Of a stretch of DNA of 64,000 bases, positions 47,611 to 54,715 are shown piece by piece. Made by a program: the position numbers and the translations under genes. The first letter of the stretch is position 1, and each line of letters starts with the position of its first letter. The DNA comes from Mycobacterium sp. 050128. GTDB taxonomy: Bacteria > Actinomycetota > Actinomycetes > Mycobacteriales > Mycobacteriaceae. The DNA lies in assembly GCF_036409155.1 (NCBI RefSeq), contig NZ_JAZGLW010000001.1, positions 2,480,001-2,544,000 of the forward strand, read 5' to 3'. The notes beneath the pieces are model-generated. The model saw only the letters and a list, made by a program, of their open reading frames with translations. It was not told where the DNA came from and searched no databases.

Positions 47611-48463
47611 TCAAGGCCAAAGTTGCCCAACCACCAGGAATGCCAGCAGCGCTGCAATCACCACCGTGTTGGACACAGCGTGTGCTGCTGCCGCTTTGAC
47701 GAGGGCCCGTTCCTTCAGTTCTTCGACACGTCGGGCCGCCTCCTGGGCGCGCCCGGGGCGTTCCTGGAGCCATTCATCGAGTCGATGATGGTTCGATTCC
47801 GCGACCGCTTCGGCTTCCCGCCTGCGTTTGTCCCAGGCGGCGGCGTCGTAACCTGGTCCGGATGGATACTCGGGGTAGGGGGTTCGGACAAATTCCGGAA
47901 TGTGCTTCGCTGCTTCGATTTCCGGTTTTAGCCGCTGCAACGCTTTCAGGTAGACCCGCTCAAAATAGAACCCGCTGAGCATGAGAGCGGGCCCCGCTGC
48001 CAGTGGTACGCCAGCTAGCGCGCAATGCATGAAGCCGAAGAGTAATTGGCGGCGGAGCCTGGCGGGAATGCTCCGCTTTTCGCTTCCCAGCCGAAAGGTC
48101 GCTTCCTCAGCATGCGCAAGCATCGGAACCACGAACAGTAGGCAGAGCGGAATTGCGAACGCTGCGATTTGCCACCACAGCCCGGTTTGACCGGTCTGGC
48201 CCAGCCACACGTTCGACGTCGTTCCTCCGACAAGCTTCCACCACCCGATCCACGACCAGGGCGCCAGACTGGTAAGGCCGAAAATGGTCAGCAGCACAAC
48301 CAACACATTTGCGAAACCCGGCCGGCACCATCCACCAACGCACCGCACGCAGCGTCAGGACGTAGTTATGGCGATGCTCCGTCGAAGTCAGAAGCTGAAC
48401 GCCGGTTACGAGGGTTGACACAGCGACCGCACCAACGACGGCCGCCGTGATCGTGGTCGACAT
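47611..48463 (-). pseudogene. Frameshifted membrane-protein gene
   Basis: The N-terminal frame starts at ATG 48463 (MSTTITAAVVGAVAVSTLVT, one transmembrane helix). It reads well to about 48310 (VRWWMVPAGF), then becomes Cys/Arg-rich nonsense. A second frame takes over at the same point (PGFANVLVVLLTIFGLTSLA) and runs to 47611 with further helices (about five in total) and a charged coiled-coil-like region near the C-terminus. The combined length is 3n+1, consistent with a single-base indel in the GGGTTTCGCAAAT stretch. The second frame alone could start at a GTG (48348) and give 245 residues. Family is unknown. A sequencing error is possible. Confidence 0.55.
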
Positions 48464-48561
48464 CCCGGATCCTCCTTTGTAAAGAGAATCATCACAATGA
48501 CACTGACAAGCCGCGGTTTCGCGCGCGTCCAGTGACGCAGGTTTGAATATGAGTACTTTGG

Positions 48562-48634
48562 TGCCCCCGGCAGGATTCGAACCTGCGACACCGGCTTTAG
48601 GAGAGCCGTGCTCTATCCCCTGAGCTACGAGGGC
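48562..48634 (-). tRNA. tRNA-Arg, anticodon CCT
   Basis: Read on the minus strand, 73 bases fold as a standard tRNA: acceptor GCCCTCG with CGGGGGC, a D-arm with AGCTCAGGGGATAGAGC, anticodon stem CGGCT/AGCCG with loop CTCCTAA (anticodon CCT at 48599-48601) and a T-arm with GGTTCGAATCC. CCA is not encoded. It reads AGG codons. It borders the recombinase/transposase island, whose genes begin 210 bp from the tRNA's 5' end. I could not find a duplicated tRNA 3' end on the far side, so its use as an attachment site is unproven. Confidence 0.95.
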
Positions 48635-48844
48635 GGGGGACGTCTTTGGATACCTGACTAAAACCTAGCCGGTGGGAGCGCGGGGTGGTTTTCGGCGGTG
48701 TTCGTGGCGTCCTGGTGTTGTTCCCGGCGAATTAGCTGGTCGTCGGGGAGTAGCGGGTGTGAGTGTAGCGGGCGCGACGATAGCCACGCGACGCGCTGGC
48801 GTCCGTGGCCGGCCTGAGTGAGCCTCGCTGTCGTGGTGGCGGCG

Positions 48845-50272
48845 TTAGGCGGTTCGCTCTTCGGGGTGTCGTCGGCGGTGCAGGTAAGCCGCTATTGCGT
48901 TTCGGCCCAAAGCGAATCCGAGCATCACGGTCAACTGGCGAACCGCAGCAAAAGCGATCATCCGCCCGCCATAGAGGGTGCGGTCGAGGGTGTTGTTGAG
49001 GCTTTCGCTGTCTTCGCGCCAGCCATAGCAACGGTCGTAGACGCTGCCGCGGTCGTCGGTCTTGACGTGCTGGCGTAGGTGCTCGGCGCGGTTGTAGCCG
49101 CAGCTGCGGTCGGCGTCGGTGGTGTCGATACGCGTACGATGCACCGTGCCGCAGGATGGGGTGGCGAACTCGATGTACCAGCGGTGGCTGTCGTCGGCGT
49201 TGCCGCGCGGGTAGATCTTGGCCACCGGGCAGGGCTGCATGTGTCTGTCGCCGGCGTCGAGGATCTGGCGTTCGCAGATCCGTCCATCTTCGGTCCACAG
49301 GTCATGAACGTCGCCGCACGAGCACTCGAGTCGGGCGAATGCGGTGGGTACGCGGGTGCTGTCGTGCATCGGTGAGAGCACGGTCAACCCGAGCTTCATG
49401 GCGCGGTCGATGTGCTTGCCGCGGAACGCTCCGTCGTAGCAGACGCCGTCACACCGTACGTCGGCGTCGGCGACGACGCGGTCGATCATGTCGAGAGCGA
49501 CACGAGCTTCACCGCCGTAGCCCTTGCCCGCTGGCACGGCGTCGACGTCGAGGATGACCCTGTTGTTGCGGATGGTGTCGGGGCGGGTACTGAGCATGGC
49601 GAACTTGGTGCCGTAGCGGAATTCGGTGTCGCTGTCGCCGTTTTGGGCTTCGATGCCGGCGTGCACGTGGCGTCCGCCTTGTTCGGCCCAGTGGTCGGCG
49701 GTGGCCTTGCGCACTGGTGCGGCGACAACGGTGCCATCGCCGACGACGTACTGCCCGCGCGCCGGGCTGGTGTGGGACACCCCAGCGTCTGGGTCGAGAC
49801 AACCGAGTTCGCGCGCGAGCCGCCGCGCGAGCAGGCGAAACGTGTCAAGCAGCTTGTCGGTGTACTCGTCGAGTAGCCGTTGGGCGTAGTTGTGGTGCCA
49901 GCGCTGTGGTGGGCGCCGCGGCGCCCTTGGTGGCTGATGTTTGGCGGCCCGGTGGCGGATGGTGCGCCAGTAGGTGGGGTGGGCCATCGCGCGGGCGGCC
50001 TTGCTGTGCGAGCCCAGCACCCCGGCTAGGGCCTTGTGCAGCACGTGCACCCATGGGGGGTAGTGCGGACGCCGGCCCGGGGTTCCCGGCTCGTGGACGG
50101 GCAGGACCGCGGCGAGTTGATAGATGACCTCGTGGGAGGCGATCGCCTCGATGGTGTCGATCTCCAGCAGCGTGAGATCCATTGGCGTTTCGACCCGGCG
50201 CAGCTCGCGTTGCTTGATGCGTTCGGCGCCGTAGGCGCCGGCCTTTTTACGGGACCGGTCTTTGGGGTTCAT
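48845..50272 (-). CDS. DDE-transposase-like protein
   Basis: A 475-residue protein with the features of an RNase H-fold transposase. A first Asp is in GQYVVGDGTVVAAP (about 184). A second is in CDGVCYDGAFRGKHIDRAMK, the CYD.G.F...I pattern of DDE_Tnp_1 domains. A candidate Glu is in YGWREDSESLNNTLDRTLYG near the C-terminus. Between the second Asp and the Glu sits an insertion with Cys/His pairs (LECSCGDVHDLW, CPVAKIY, SCGTVH) that may bind zinc. The ATG at 50272 overlaps the stop of the recombinase-like gene (ATGA), so the two are made together. No terminal inverted repeats were found by eye. IS family assignment is open. Confidence 0.6.
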   Translation of the reverse strand: MNPKDRSRKKAGAYGAERIKQRELRRVETPMDLTLLEIDTIEAIASHEVIYQLAAVLPVHEPGTPGRRPHYPPWVHVLHKALAGVLGSHSKAARAMAHPTYWRTIRHRAAKHQPPRAPRRPPQRWHHNYAQRLLDEYTDKLLDTFRLLARRLARELGCLDPDAGVSHTSPARGQYVVGDGTVVAAPVRKATADHWAEQGGRHVHAGIEAQNGDSDTEFRYGTKFAMLSTRPDTIRNNRVILDVDAVPAGKGYGGEARVALDMIDRVVADADVRCDGVCYDGAFRGKHIDRAMKLGLTVLSPMHDSTRVPTAFARLECSCGDVHDLWTEDGRICERQILDAGDRHMQPCPVAKIYPRGNADDSHRWYIEFATPSCGTVHRTRIDTTDADRSCGYNRAEHLRQHVKTDDRGSVYDRCYGWREDSESLNNTLDRTLYGGRMIAFAAVRQLTVMLGFALGRNAIAAYLHRRRHPEERTA

Positions 50273-51171
50273 AACGGGCCCGCCCGGTCATGCCAGTGGT
50301 AGCCGATGAGGGCGGCGGTGGTGTCCAGCGAGGGTGAGCCGATGAGACGCGCGGCGTCTTCGATGCGGCCGGTGCGGTCGAACTCGCGGCGCGCCGCGAA
50401 GGCGGTCAGCGATGCCGGCCGCACCCCGGAGTCGTCGGATAGCTCGGCGCGGGAGAGGATTTCGCGCACGGTCACGCACACCCGGGCCTGCTTATGTGCG
50501 TCGCTTCCGCCGGCGCCGGTGCACAACACCGGCGAGGGTTTGGGGCTGGGTAGCGGGCGGGTGAGGTGGGCGGCGCGCTCGGAAAGCACTCGCATCGACC
50601 AGCGGTCCAGCGTCAGTGTGCGGGGGCGATACTTGCTCGAGCCGTGCATCCACACGGTTGCGGCCTGTGGATCCAGATCGGCGGCGGTGATGTGTCCCAG
50701 CTCGGAGGTGTGCGCGCCGGCGAGTAGCAACGCCGCGGTCGCGGCGTGCCGAGTCGGGGCGGTGCGTTCGGAAAACAACCGCACCAGCGCGGCCTCATCC
50801 TCGGACAGTGGGCGCTGGCAGGACGACTGTCGGGCGGGGACGGCGATGTCGATAGTCGGGTCGTCCAGCGTCAGCCGCAGCCGGCGCGCGGTGCGAAAGA
50901 ACGCGCGCAGCGCCGCACGGCGGTTGTGCATGGTCGCCACCGCCGCGTCCGATACGACACCGTGGCGGGTACGGCCTTTGGCCGCAACGAATTTCGCGAC
51001 CAGCGCGTGATCGACTGCGGCGAGGGTGGTGACGTCGTGCACTGCGGCGAATCGGCTGAATCGGCGGATCAGCAGACCGAACTTGTCCAGCGTCTGCGCG
51101 GCCAGCACCCCATCGGCGATCCACGCACCGGTCACCGCCTGCACCGCCGCGGCCAGGCTCCCGTCAGCCAT
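50269..51171 (-). CDS. Tyrosine-recombinase-fold protein with degenerate active site
   Basis: A 300-residue protein with an N-terminal SAM-like core-binding domain (about 5-100) and a C-terminal catalytic-fold domain (about 118-292). Aligned by eye to phage-type integrases, first Arg of the catalytic set becomes His154 (AGAHTSELGHI against TGLRxSEL), HxxR becomes Ala253-Thr256 (RPASLTAFAA), the GH.s position is Ser279 (LIGSPSLDTT) and the nucleophilic Tyr is Leu288. Lys180 (GSSKYRPRTL) and Glu157 remain. The fold looks whole while the chemistry looks dead, which points to a DNA-binding accessory role for the coupled DDE protein. The start at ATG 51171 overlaps the leader-peptide stop; ATG 51222 is an alternative. 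Confidence 0.65.
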   Translation of the reverse strand: MADGSLAAAVQAVTGAWIADGVLAAQTLDKFGLLIRRFSRFAAVHDVTTLAAVDHALVAKFVAAKGRTRHGVVSDAAVATMHNRRAALRAFFRTARRLRLTLDDPTIDIAVPARQSSCQRPLSEDEAALVRLFSERTAPTRHAATAALLLAGAHTSELGHITAADLDPQAATVWMHGSSKYRPRTLTLDRWSMRVLSERAAHLTRPLPSPKPSPVLCTGAGGSDAHKQARVCVTVREILSRAELSDDSGVRPASLTAFAARREFDRTGRIEDAARLIGSPSLDTTAALIGYHWHDRAGPL

Positions 51172-51256
51172 GGCCGGCCCCCACTGCAGCGGCAGCAGCA
51201 GCTGCACCCCGGGCCTCAGCATGCGGCGCCGCCGTTGATGACAGCTGGATCATCAT
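51164..51256 (-). CDS. 30-residue leader peptide upstream of the recombinase-like gene
   Basis: MMIQLSSTAAPHAEARGAAA is followed by an Ala-run and ends GAGHG. It has the best ribosome site in the region (GGGAAGGGG, about 6 bp before ATG 51256), while the recombinase-like ATG at 51171 has none. Its TGA (51166-51164) lies 2 bp beyond that ATG, so ribosomes ending the leader could restart on the recombinase gene. Too small for a family assignment; judged real mainly from the ribosome site and the coupling geometry. Confidence 0.45.
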   Translation of the reverse strand: MMIQLSSTAAPHAEARGAAAAAAAVGAGHG

Positions 51257-51273
51257 GGTGACCCCTTCCCAAG

Positions 51274-51291
51274 TGGTGCGTGTATGCACCA
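51274..51291. promoter_or_regulatory. Operator-like inverted repeat in the island divergent promoter
   Basis: TGGTGC (51274-51279) and GCACCA (51286-51291) form a perfect repeat around GTGTAT. The flanking A72/T93 pair extends it with one mismatch. It sits between the leader/recombinase/transposase operon (start 51256) and the divergent HTH gene (start 51354), where a repressor encoded by that HTH gene could control both directions. Confidence 0.5.
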
Positions 51292-51353
51292 TTGGAGCAG
51301 AGGGGTCCGACACGTCGGCCTGCGGCGACGGTGGGGCGGGATATCGTGGGCCT

Positions 51354-51710
51354 GTGTCGCGCAGCAATGGTGACCGCCCACCGAGCGCATACGTCTTGCG
51401 GGGGTTCTGGCCGGACGCCGACCTGGACCCCGACGCGCCACCGTCGGCACCTGCCGCGCAGCAGCTCGCGCGTGCATTGCGCGCAGCCATGACCGAGACC
51501 GCCACCGGCCAGCGAGCACTCGCGGCGACCAGCGGAGTGGCCCACACCACCATCGGACGGATCCTGGCCGGCACCGTGCTCTGCGACATCGGCTCCCTGG
51601 CCCGCCTGGAACAGGCCCTGGGCCGACGGCTGTGGCCCGAACGTGACGACGTGCAAAGCCGCCCCCGCTCCAAGCACCGAGCGACCACCCGAAAGGCGAG
51701 TGGCGTCTGA
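51354..51710 (+). CDS. Small XRE-type HTH protein
   Basis: A 118-residue protein from GTG 51354 (an in-frame ATG at 51255 would overlap the divergent leader start). The helix-turn-helix spans about residues 48-90 (ATGQRALAATSGVAHTTIGR, then CDIGSLARLEQALGRRLWP), and the C-terminal tail is basic (RPRSKHRATTRKASG). It resembles phage-type repressors and antitoxins. It is divergent from the recombinase/transposase operon and is the obvious candidate to bind the dyad between them. Confidence 0.65.
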   Translation: MSRSNGDRPPSAYVLRGFWPDADLDPDAPPSAPAAQQLARALRAAMTETATGQRALAATSGVAHTTIGRILAGTVLCDIGSLARLEQALGRRLWPERDDVQSRPRSKHRATTRKASGV

Positions 51711-51861
51711 CACGTGAGGCAGGTTACAGGGTTGTAGTTCGATTGCAGGCCCGCCGATGCGGTGTGTTGCGCTTGACTCACGTTACAAGTGGCAGAACAC
51801 TAGGTGTCGCGCGAACATACAGACGCGTCAACAGACCGAGCTAATGGGCGGTGGGCTGACT

Positions 51862-52527
51862 ATGGGTAAGACCAGCAGATCGCTGATCGATTTGATCGAC
51901 GTCGCCGCGCAACGTTACGGTGGGGCGTCCGGGCGCAGGCTAGCCGAGCTGGCGCAACACGGCGGGCATGACATTTCGCACGCGACGCTGAACCGGCTGC
52001 GGCAGGGCACGTATGCCACCCGGCCCTCGGATGCGTCGATTCGGGCGATCGCCTACCTGGCCGACGTGTCGGAGAATACCGCGTTCGCGGCGGCTGGGGT
52101 GAGGGCGCCGGGTGCGGTGGGGTATGAGCCGCCGTCTGAGGCCCAGCGCATGAACACCCGCCAGTGCAAGGCGATCGACGAGCTGATTCGGGCATTCATC
52201 GCCGACGACACCGGCGCGGTGGCGACCCGCAGCGACCTGACCAACCTCGTCGATGCGCGGCAACGGCTTGGGGCCGCGTTGAGCGCGGTCGACGTTGCTC
52301 AGCCCGCGACGGGCCAACTCGTGGCCGCCGCACAGGATGCGATGCGCTGCATCGACGAGACGCTGGACATTTTGAGCAACACCAGCGCGATGCCTCCGTC
52401 CTGGCACGGCAAGCCGCCGGAGGAGATGACCGACGCCGAACTGGACGAGGCCGCCGCGGCCGGGGACCCCTGGCCTGCGTACATTCGCACCAGGACGAAG
52501 GAGCGGATCGACGTCGACGGGGGGTAG
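51862..52527 (+). CDS. HTH-domain protein, first gene of a three-gene NTase operon
   Basis: A 221-residue protein. Residues 1-80 carry a helix-turn-helix (SGRRLAELAQHGGHDISHAT, LNRLRQGTYATRPSDASIRA), of the kind seen in actinobacterial prophage regulators and HTH antitoxins. Residues 95-190 are predicted helical (QCKAIDELIRAFIADD; LVAAAQDAMRCIDETLDIL), and the C-terminus is acidic (EEMTDAELDEAAAAG). ATG 51862 follows GGTGGG; ATG 51844 is an alternative. TTGACT at 51773-51778 and the dyad ACACTAGGTGT at 51797-51807 lie upstream and may be promoter and operator. The next gene begins 2 bp after its stop. Confidence 0.75.
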   Translation: MGKTSRSLIDLIDVAAQRYGGASGRRLAELAQHGGHDISHATLNRLRQGTYATRPSDASIRAIAYLADVSENTAFAAAGVRAPGAVGYEPPSEAQRMNTRQCKAIDELIRAFIADDTGAVATRSDLTNLVDARQRLGAALSAVDVAQPATGQLVAAAQDAMRCIDETLDILSNTSAMPPSWHGKPPEEMTDAELDEAAAAGDPWPAYIRTRTKERIDVDGG

Positions 52528-52529
52528 AC

Positions 52530-53063
52530 ATGCTTCCGCGCTGCATGGGCGAGCACGGAACACTACCGCCGGGCATCCATCGGGCGACGTTGGACGAGGT
52601 ACGCTCTCGATTCGTCGATGACGCTGCCGATCACACGCGCGAGCGGCGTGGCTTGATTCTGGATGCGATCCGGATTCACATCACCCTTGTCAGACAGTTG
52701 TTCTATCGTCACGAGATCACGATTTGGCTCAGCGGCGGCTTCTGCACCTATAAAGACGACACGCCCGGCGACGGCGATTTCGCCTGTCTGGTGCCAGCTC
52801 ACGCGTTGGAGCAGGTACACGGTGATGCCGCACTGCCGCTGTGGACTCTCGGCTCGGTCACCGGCACCCTCGGGCACAGTGACCTGGTTGTGCAGACAGA
52901 CAAGCTGCATTGCATGGGCGGGCTCACCGACGCCCTGGTGGTGAACCGCGACAACCCATATGCCGTTGAGCGGCAACGCCGGTGGTGGTCACGGGTGATC
53001 GGCCCCGATGGTGAGATAATCGACAGTGCGACAAAGGGCTTCGTGGAGGTGATCGATCAATGA
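52530..53063 (+). CDS. Minimal nucleotidyltransferase-like protein, DUF6932 type
   Basis: A 177-residue protein. The N-terminal motif GEHGTLPPGIHRATLDEVRS is typical of DUF6932. The nucleotidyltransferase signature follows: WLSGGFCTYKDDTPGDGDFA, i.e. GGF at 69-71 with Asp81 and Asp83 in the G[GS]-x(n)-DxD pattern of minimal NTases (MNT, AbiEii-like folds). Such enzymes add nucleotides to proteins, RNA or small molecules and are common as toxins or antitoxins. The ATG lies 2 bp after the HTH gene, and its TGA overlaps the ATG of the third gene, so the three products are probably made in fixed ratio. Confidence 0.65.
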   Translation: MLPRCMGEHGTLPPGIHRATLDEVRSRFVDDAADHTRERRGLILDAIRIHITLVRQLFYRHEITIWLSGGFCTYKDDTPGDGDFACLVPAHALEQVHGDAALPLWTLGSVTGTLGHSDLVVQTDKLHCMGGLTDALVVNRDNPYAVERQRRWWSRVIGPDGEIIDSATKGFVEVIDQ

Positions 53064-54046
53064 CCGGTCTCGGCCACCTCTCCGGCCTCAGCGACGACGA
53101 CCTGCTTCGAGCCGCCATCCGCTATGAATACGAGCATTTCCCCGACACCGCGGATTTCGCACTCGGCCAGCTGTATTCGGGCACGGTACAAGGTGATCCG
53201 GCCGCAGAACGCGTCTGGGCCGAAGAAACCGCGCCTGAACAAGTCGAGCTCGACCTGCACTTGGAGGGCGCCGGGGTGCGGGGCCATGCCACCCGCGCGG
53301 ACAAACTCGCAACCTTCGTCGCCGGAGTCAACGACGCCACCAAAGCGATCGTTCGAGAGAGACTTCAACTGAACGCGCTGAATCGAAACCTTCTCATACA
53401 CGGGCTCGGTCCCGGCTCGGTGCGGGTTGTGCTGCGCGCCGACGCCCCACTTGACGGAGATGCGAAGCATGTACCACTCGGCGGCACAAGCCAATTCGCC
53501 TCAAGCCCCGATTCGGAGGCGCTGCGCACAATCGCCCGGCTGTTCACCAACGCTAGCTCCAGTGCCGCCGGAGTCGGCAGCGACGTGCGTGACCTACCGA
53601 TCAAAGCGCGACGAGGCCTGCTGCGCTCCACATCCGCAATGAGAACAGCTGGATGGGACATCGCCGGACAGATACGCCAGCGCGGCCTCGGATCTACCGA
53701 AGTCGCCTTCACCCAGGCCGGAGCCGCGCTGCTTGGCAGCGAACTGAAAAACTACAACTACGACAGCGAACGCGGATGGGCGATCGGCACCATCGACGGT
53801 TTCCGCCGCAGCCTCGGCAGCCTATACCTCACCCCGTCAGGCACCAAAACCCCTCTGGCGGTCAACGTCAGCGACCCCGACACCCTCGCCGCCGCCGCGC
53901 GGCTGGCCGCCGAGGAGGGAGTGGTCGTGCAGGTGCAGATCGAAACCGTGCGCGCGCTCAGCAGTGAGGAATCGACTCGCATGACAACCAGCCGCAGCCT
54001 GCTGCAGATCGAACGTGCCGCCGAATCACTGCCCTACCCCGAATAA
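53060..54046 (+). CDS. Hypothetical protein, third gene of the HTH-NTase operon
   Basis: A 328-residue soluble protein of no family I recognise. It has an acidic, helical N-terminus (LSDDDLLRAAIRYEYEHFPD), a central region that reads as alternating strands (LNRNLLIHGLGPGSVRVVLR) and a C-terminal alpha/beta segment (WAIGTIDGFRRSLGSLYLTP, then TLAAAARLAAEEGVVVQVQI). There is no signal peptide, transmembrane helix or known nuclease motif. ATGA overlap with the NTase gene implies that the two act together, as effector and modifier, enzyme and target, or complex partners. Its large size relative to the NTase is unlike a simple antitoxin. Confidence 0.65.
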   Translation: MTGLGHLSGLSDDDLLRAAIRYEYEHFPDTADFALGQLYSGTVQGDPAAERVWAEETAPEQVELDLHLEGAGVRGHATRADKLATFVAGVNDATKAIVRERLQLNALNRNLLIHGLGPGSVRVVLRADAPLDGDAKHVPLGGTSQFASSPDSEALRTIARLFTNASSSAAGVGSDVRDLPIKARRGLLRSTSAMRTAGWDIAGQIRQRGLGSTEVAFTQAGAALLGSELKNYNYDSERGWAIGTIDGFRRSLGSLYLTPSGTKTPLAVNVSDPDTLAAAARLAAEEGVVVQVQIETVRALSSEESTRMTTSRSLLQIERAAESLPYPE

Positions 54047-54111
54047 CCTTGCTGCTGTCGGGCACGCGACGCGGCGGGCGGCCGCTGCCGTTAAACCACA
54101 TCGAGCGGTTC

Positions 54112-54542
54112 ATGAGGCACATCAGCAAGTCATGGGGCAGCGCAGCCGCATTGGCCGTTACCGCAACCCTGCTCGCGGGATACGGCGGGGGGCCGCCAGG
54201 TGATGTCGCCGGTGGCGACAAGCGGCCGACCGGTGAGACGACGCTACGCGTGGTGCCCACGCCGCGCCGAAGCCCGGCTGGAGCAAGACCATCCACGCCT
54301 TCGCCGCCACGCCGGAGGGCAGGGGAGTGGCCGTGACCACGTTCTACTACGGCGCCTCGGGTGATCAGCCGCGCGCCGTTGTCGACCGCAAGCCCGCCGA
54401 CATCGTCAACTTCTCGGTGGAGCCCGGTGTCACCCGACTGGTCAGGGCCGATGAGGTAGCCAAGGACTGGAACGCCGACAACATCAAGAGCATCCCATTC
54501 GGATCAAGAGCATCCCATTCGCGGGTGGGCTCTGGGATTTAA
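54112..54542 (+). pseudogene. subI: subI (sulfate-binding lipoprotein) pseudogene fragment
   Basis: The 5' third of a SubI-like gene. It starts MRHISKSWGSAAALAVTATL with a lipoprotein signal whose lipobox Cys is Tyr (LLAGYGG). The sequence then shifts frame near 54270: KPGWSKTIHAFAATPEGRG is encoded in the second frame, continuing into YYGASGDQPRAVVDRKPADI and VNFSVEPGVTRLVRADEVAK as in sulfate-binding proteins. Similarity ends at SIPFGS near 54500, where a 19 bp tandem duplication occurs, and a stop follows at 54540. Lipid anchoring, frame and the C-terminal two thirds are all lost, so it is non-functional. No cysTWA genes are present nearby. Confidence 0.8.
54483..54521 (+). repeat. 19 bp tandem direct repeat at the subI breakpoint
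   Basis: ATCAAGAGCATCCCATTCG occurs at 54483-54501 and again at 54503-54521, one base apart and identical. It lies exactly where similarity to SubI stops, so it may be slippage or a target-site-like scar of the event that removed the rest of the gene. Confidence 0.85.
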
Positions 54543-54715
54543 CGCTTTACGGTGGCTGGCATACCACGCCCGAGGAGTGTGTGGTGGCAGTGAAGCGCTA
54601 TGACCGCGACTCAGACAGCTCGAATGCGCGGCCGCGAGGACTGTATGTGCGAGGACGAGGTCTGTGAGCTGGAGCAGGTACGCCGTGCTGTCTGGTGTGT
54701 CGAGACCGTCTGACA

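Noticed and set aside
48640..48844. Terminal inverted repeat of the DDE-type element near the tRNA
   Set aside because: I compared this stretch with 51711-51861 and found no matching inverted ends by eye; a computed search would be needed.
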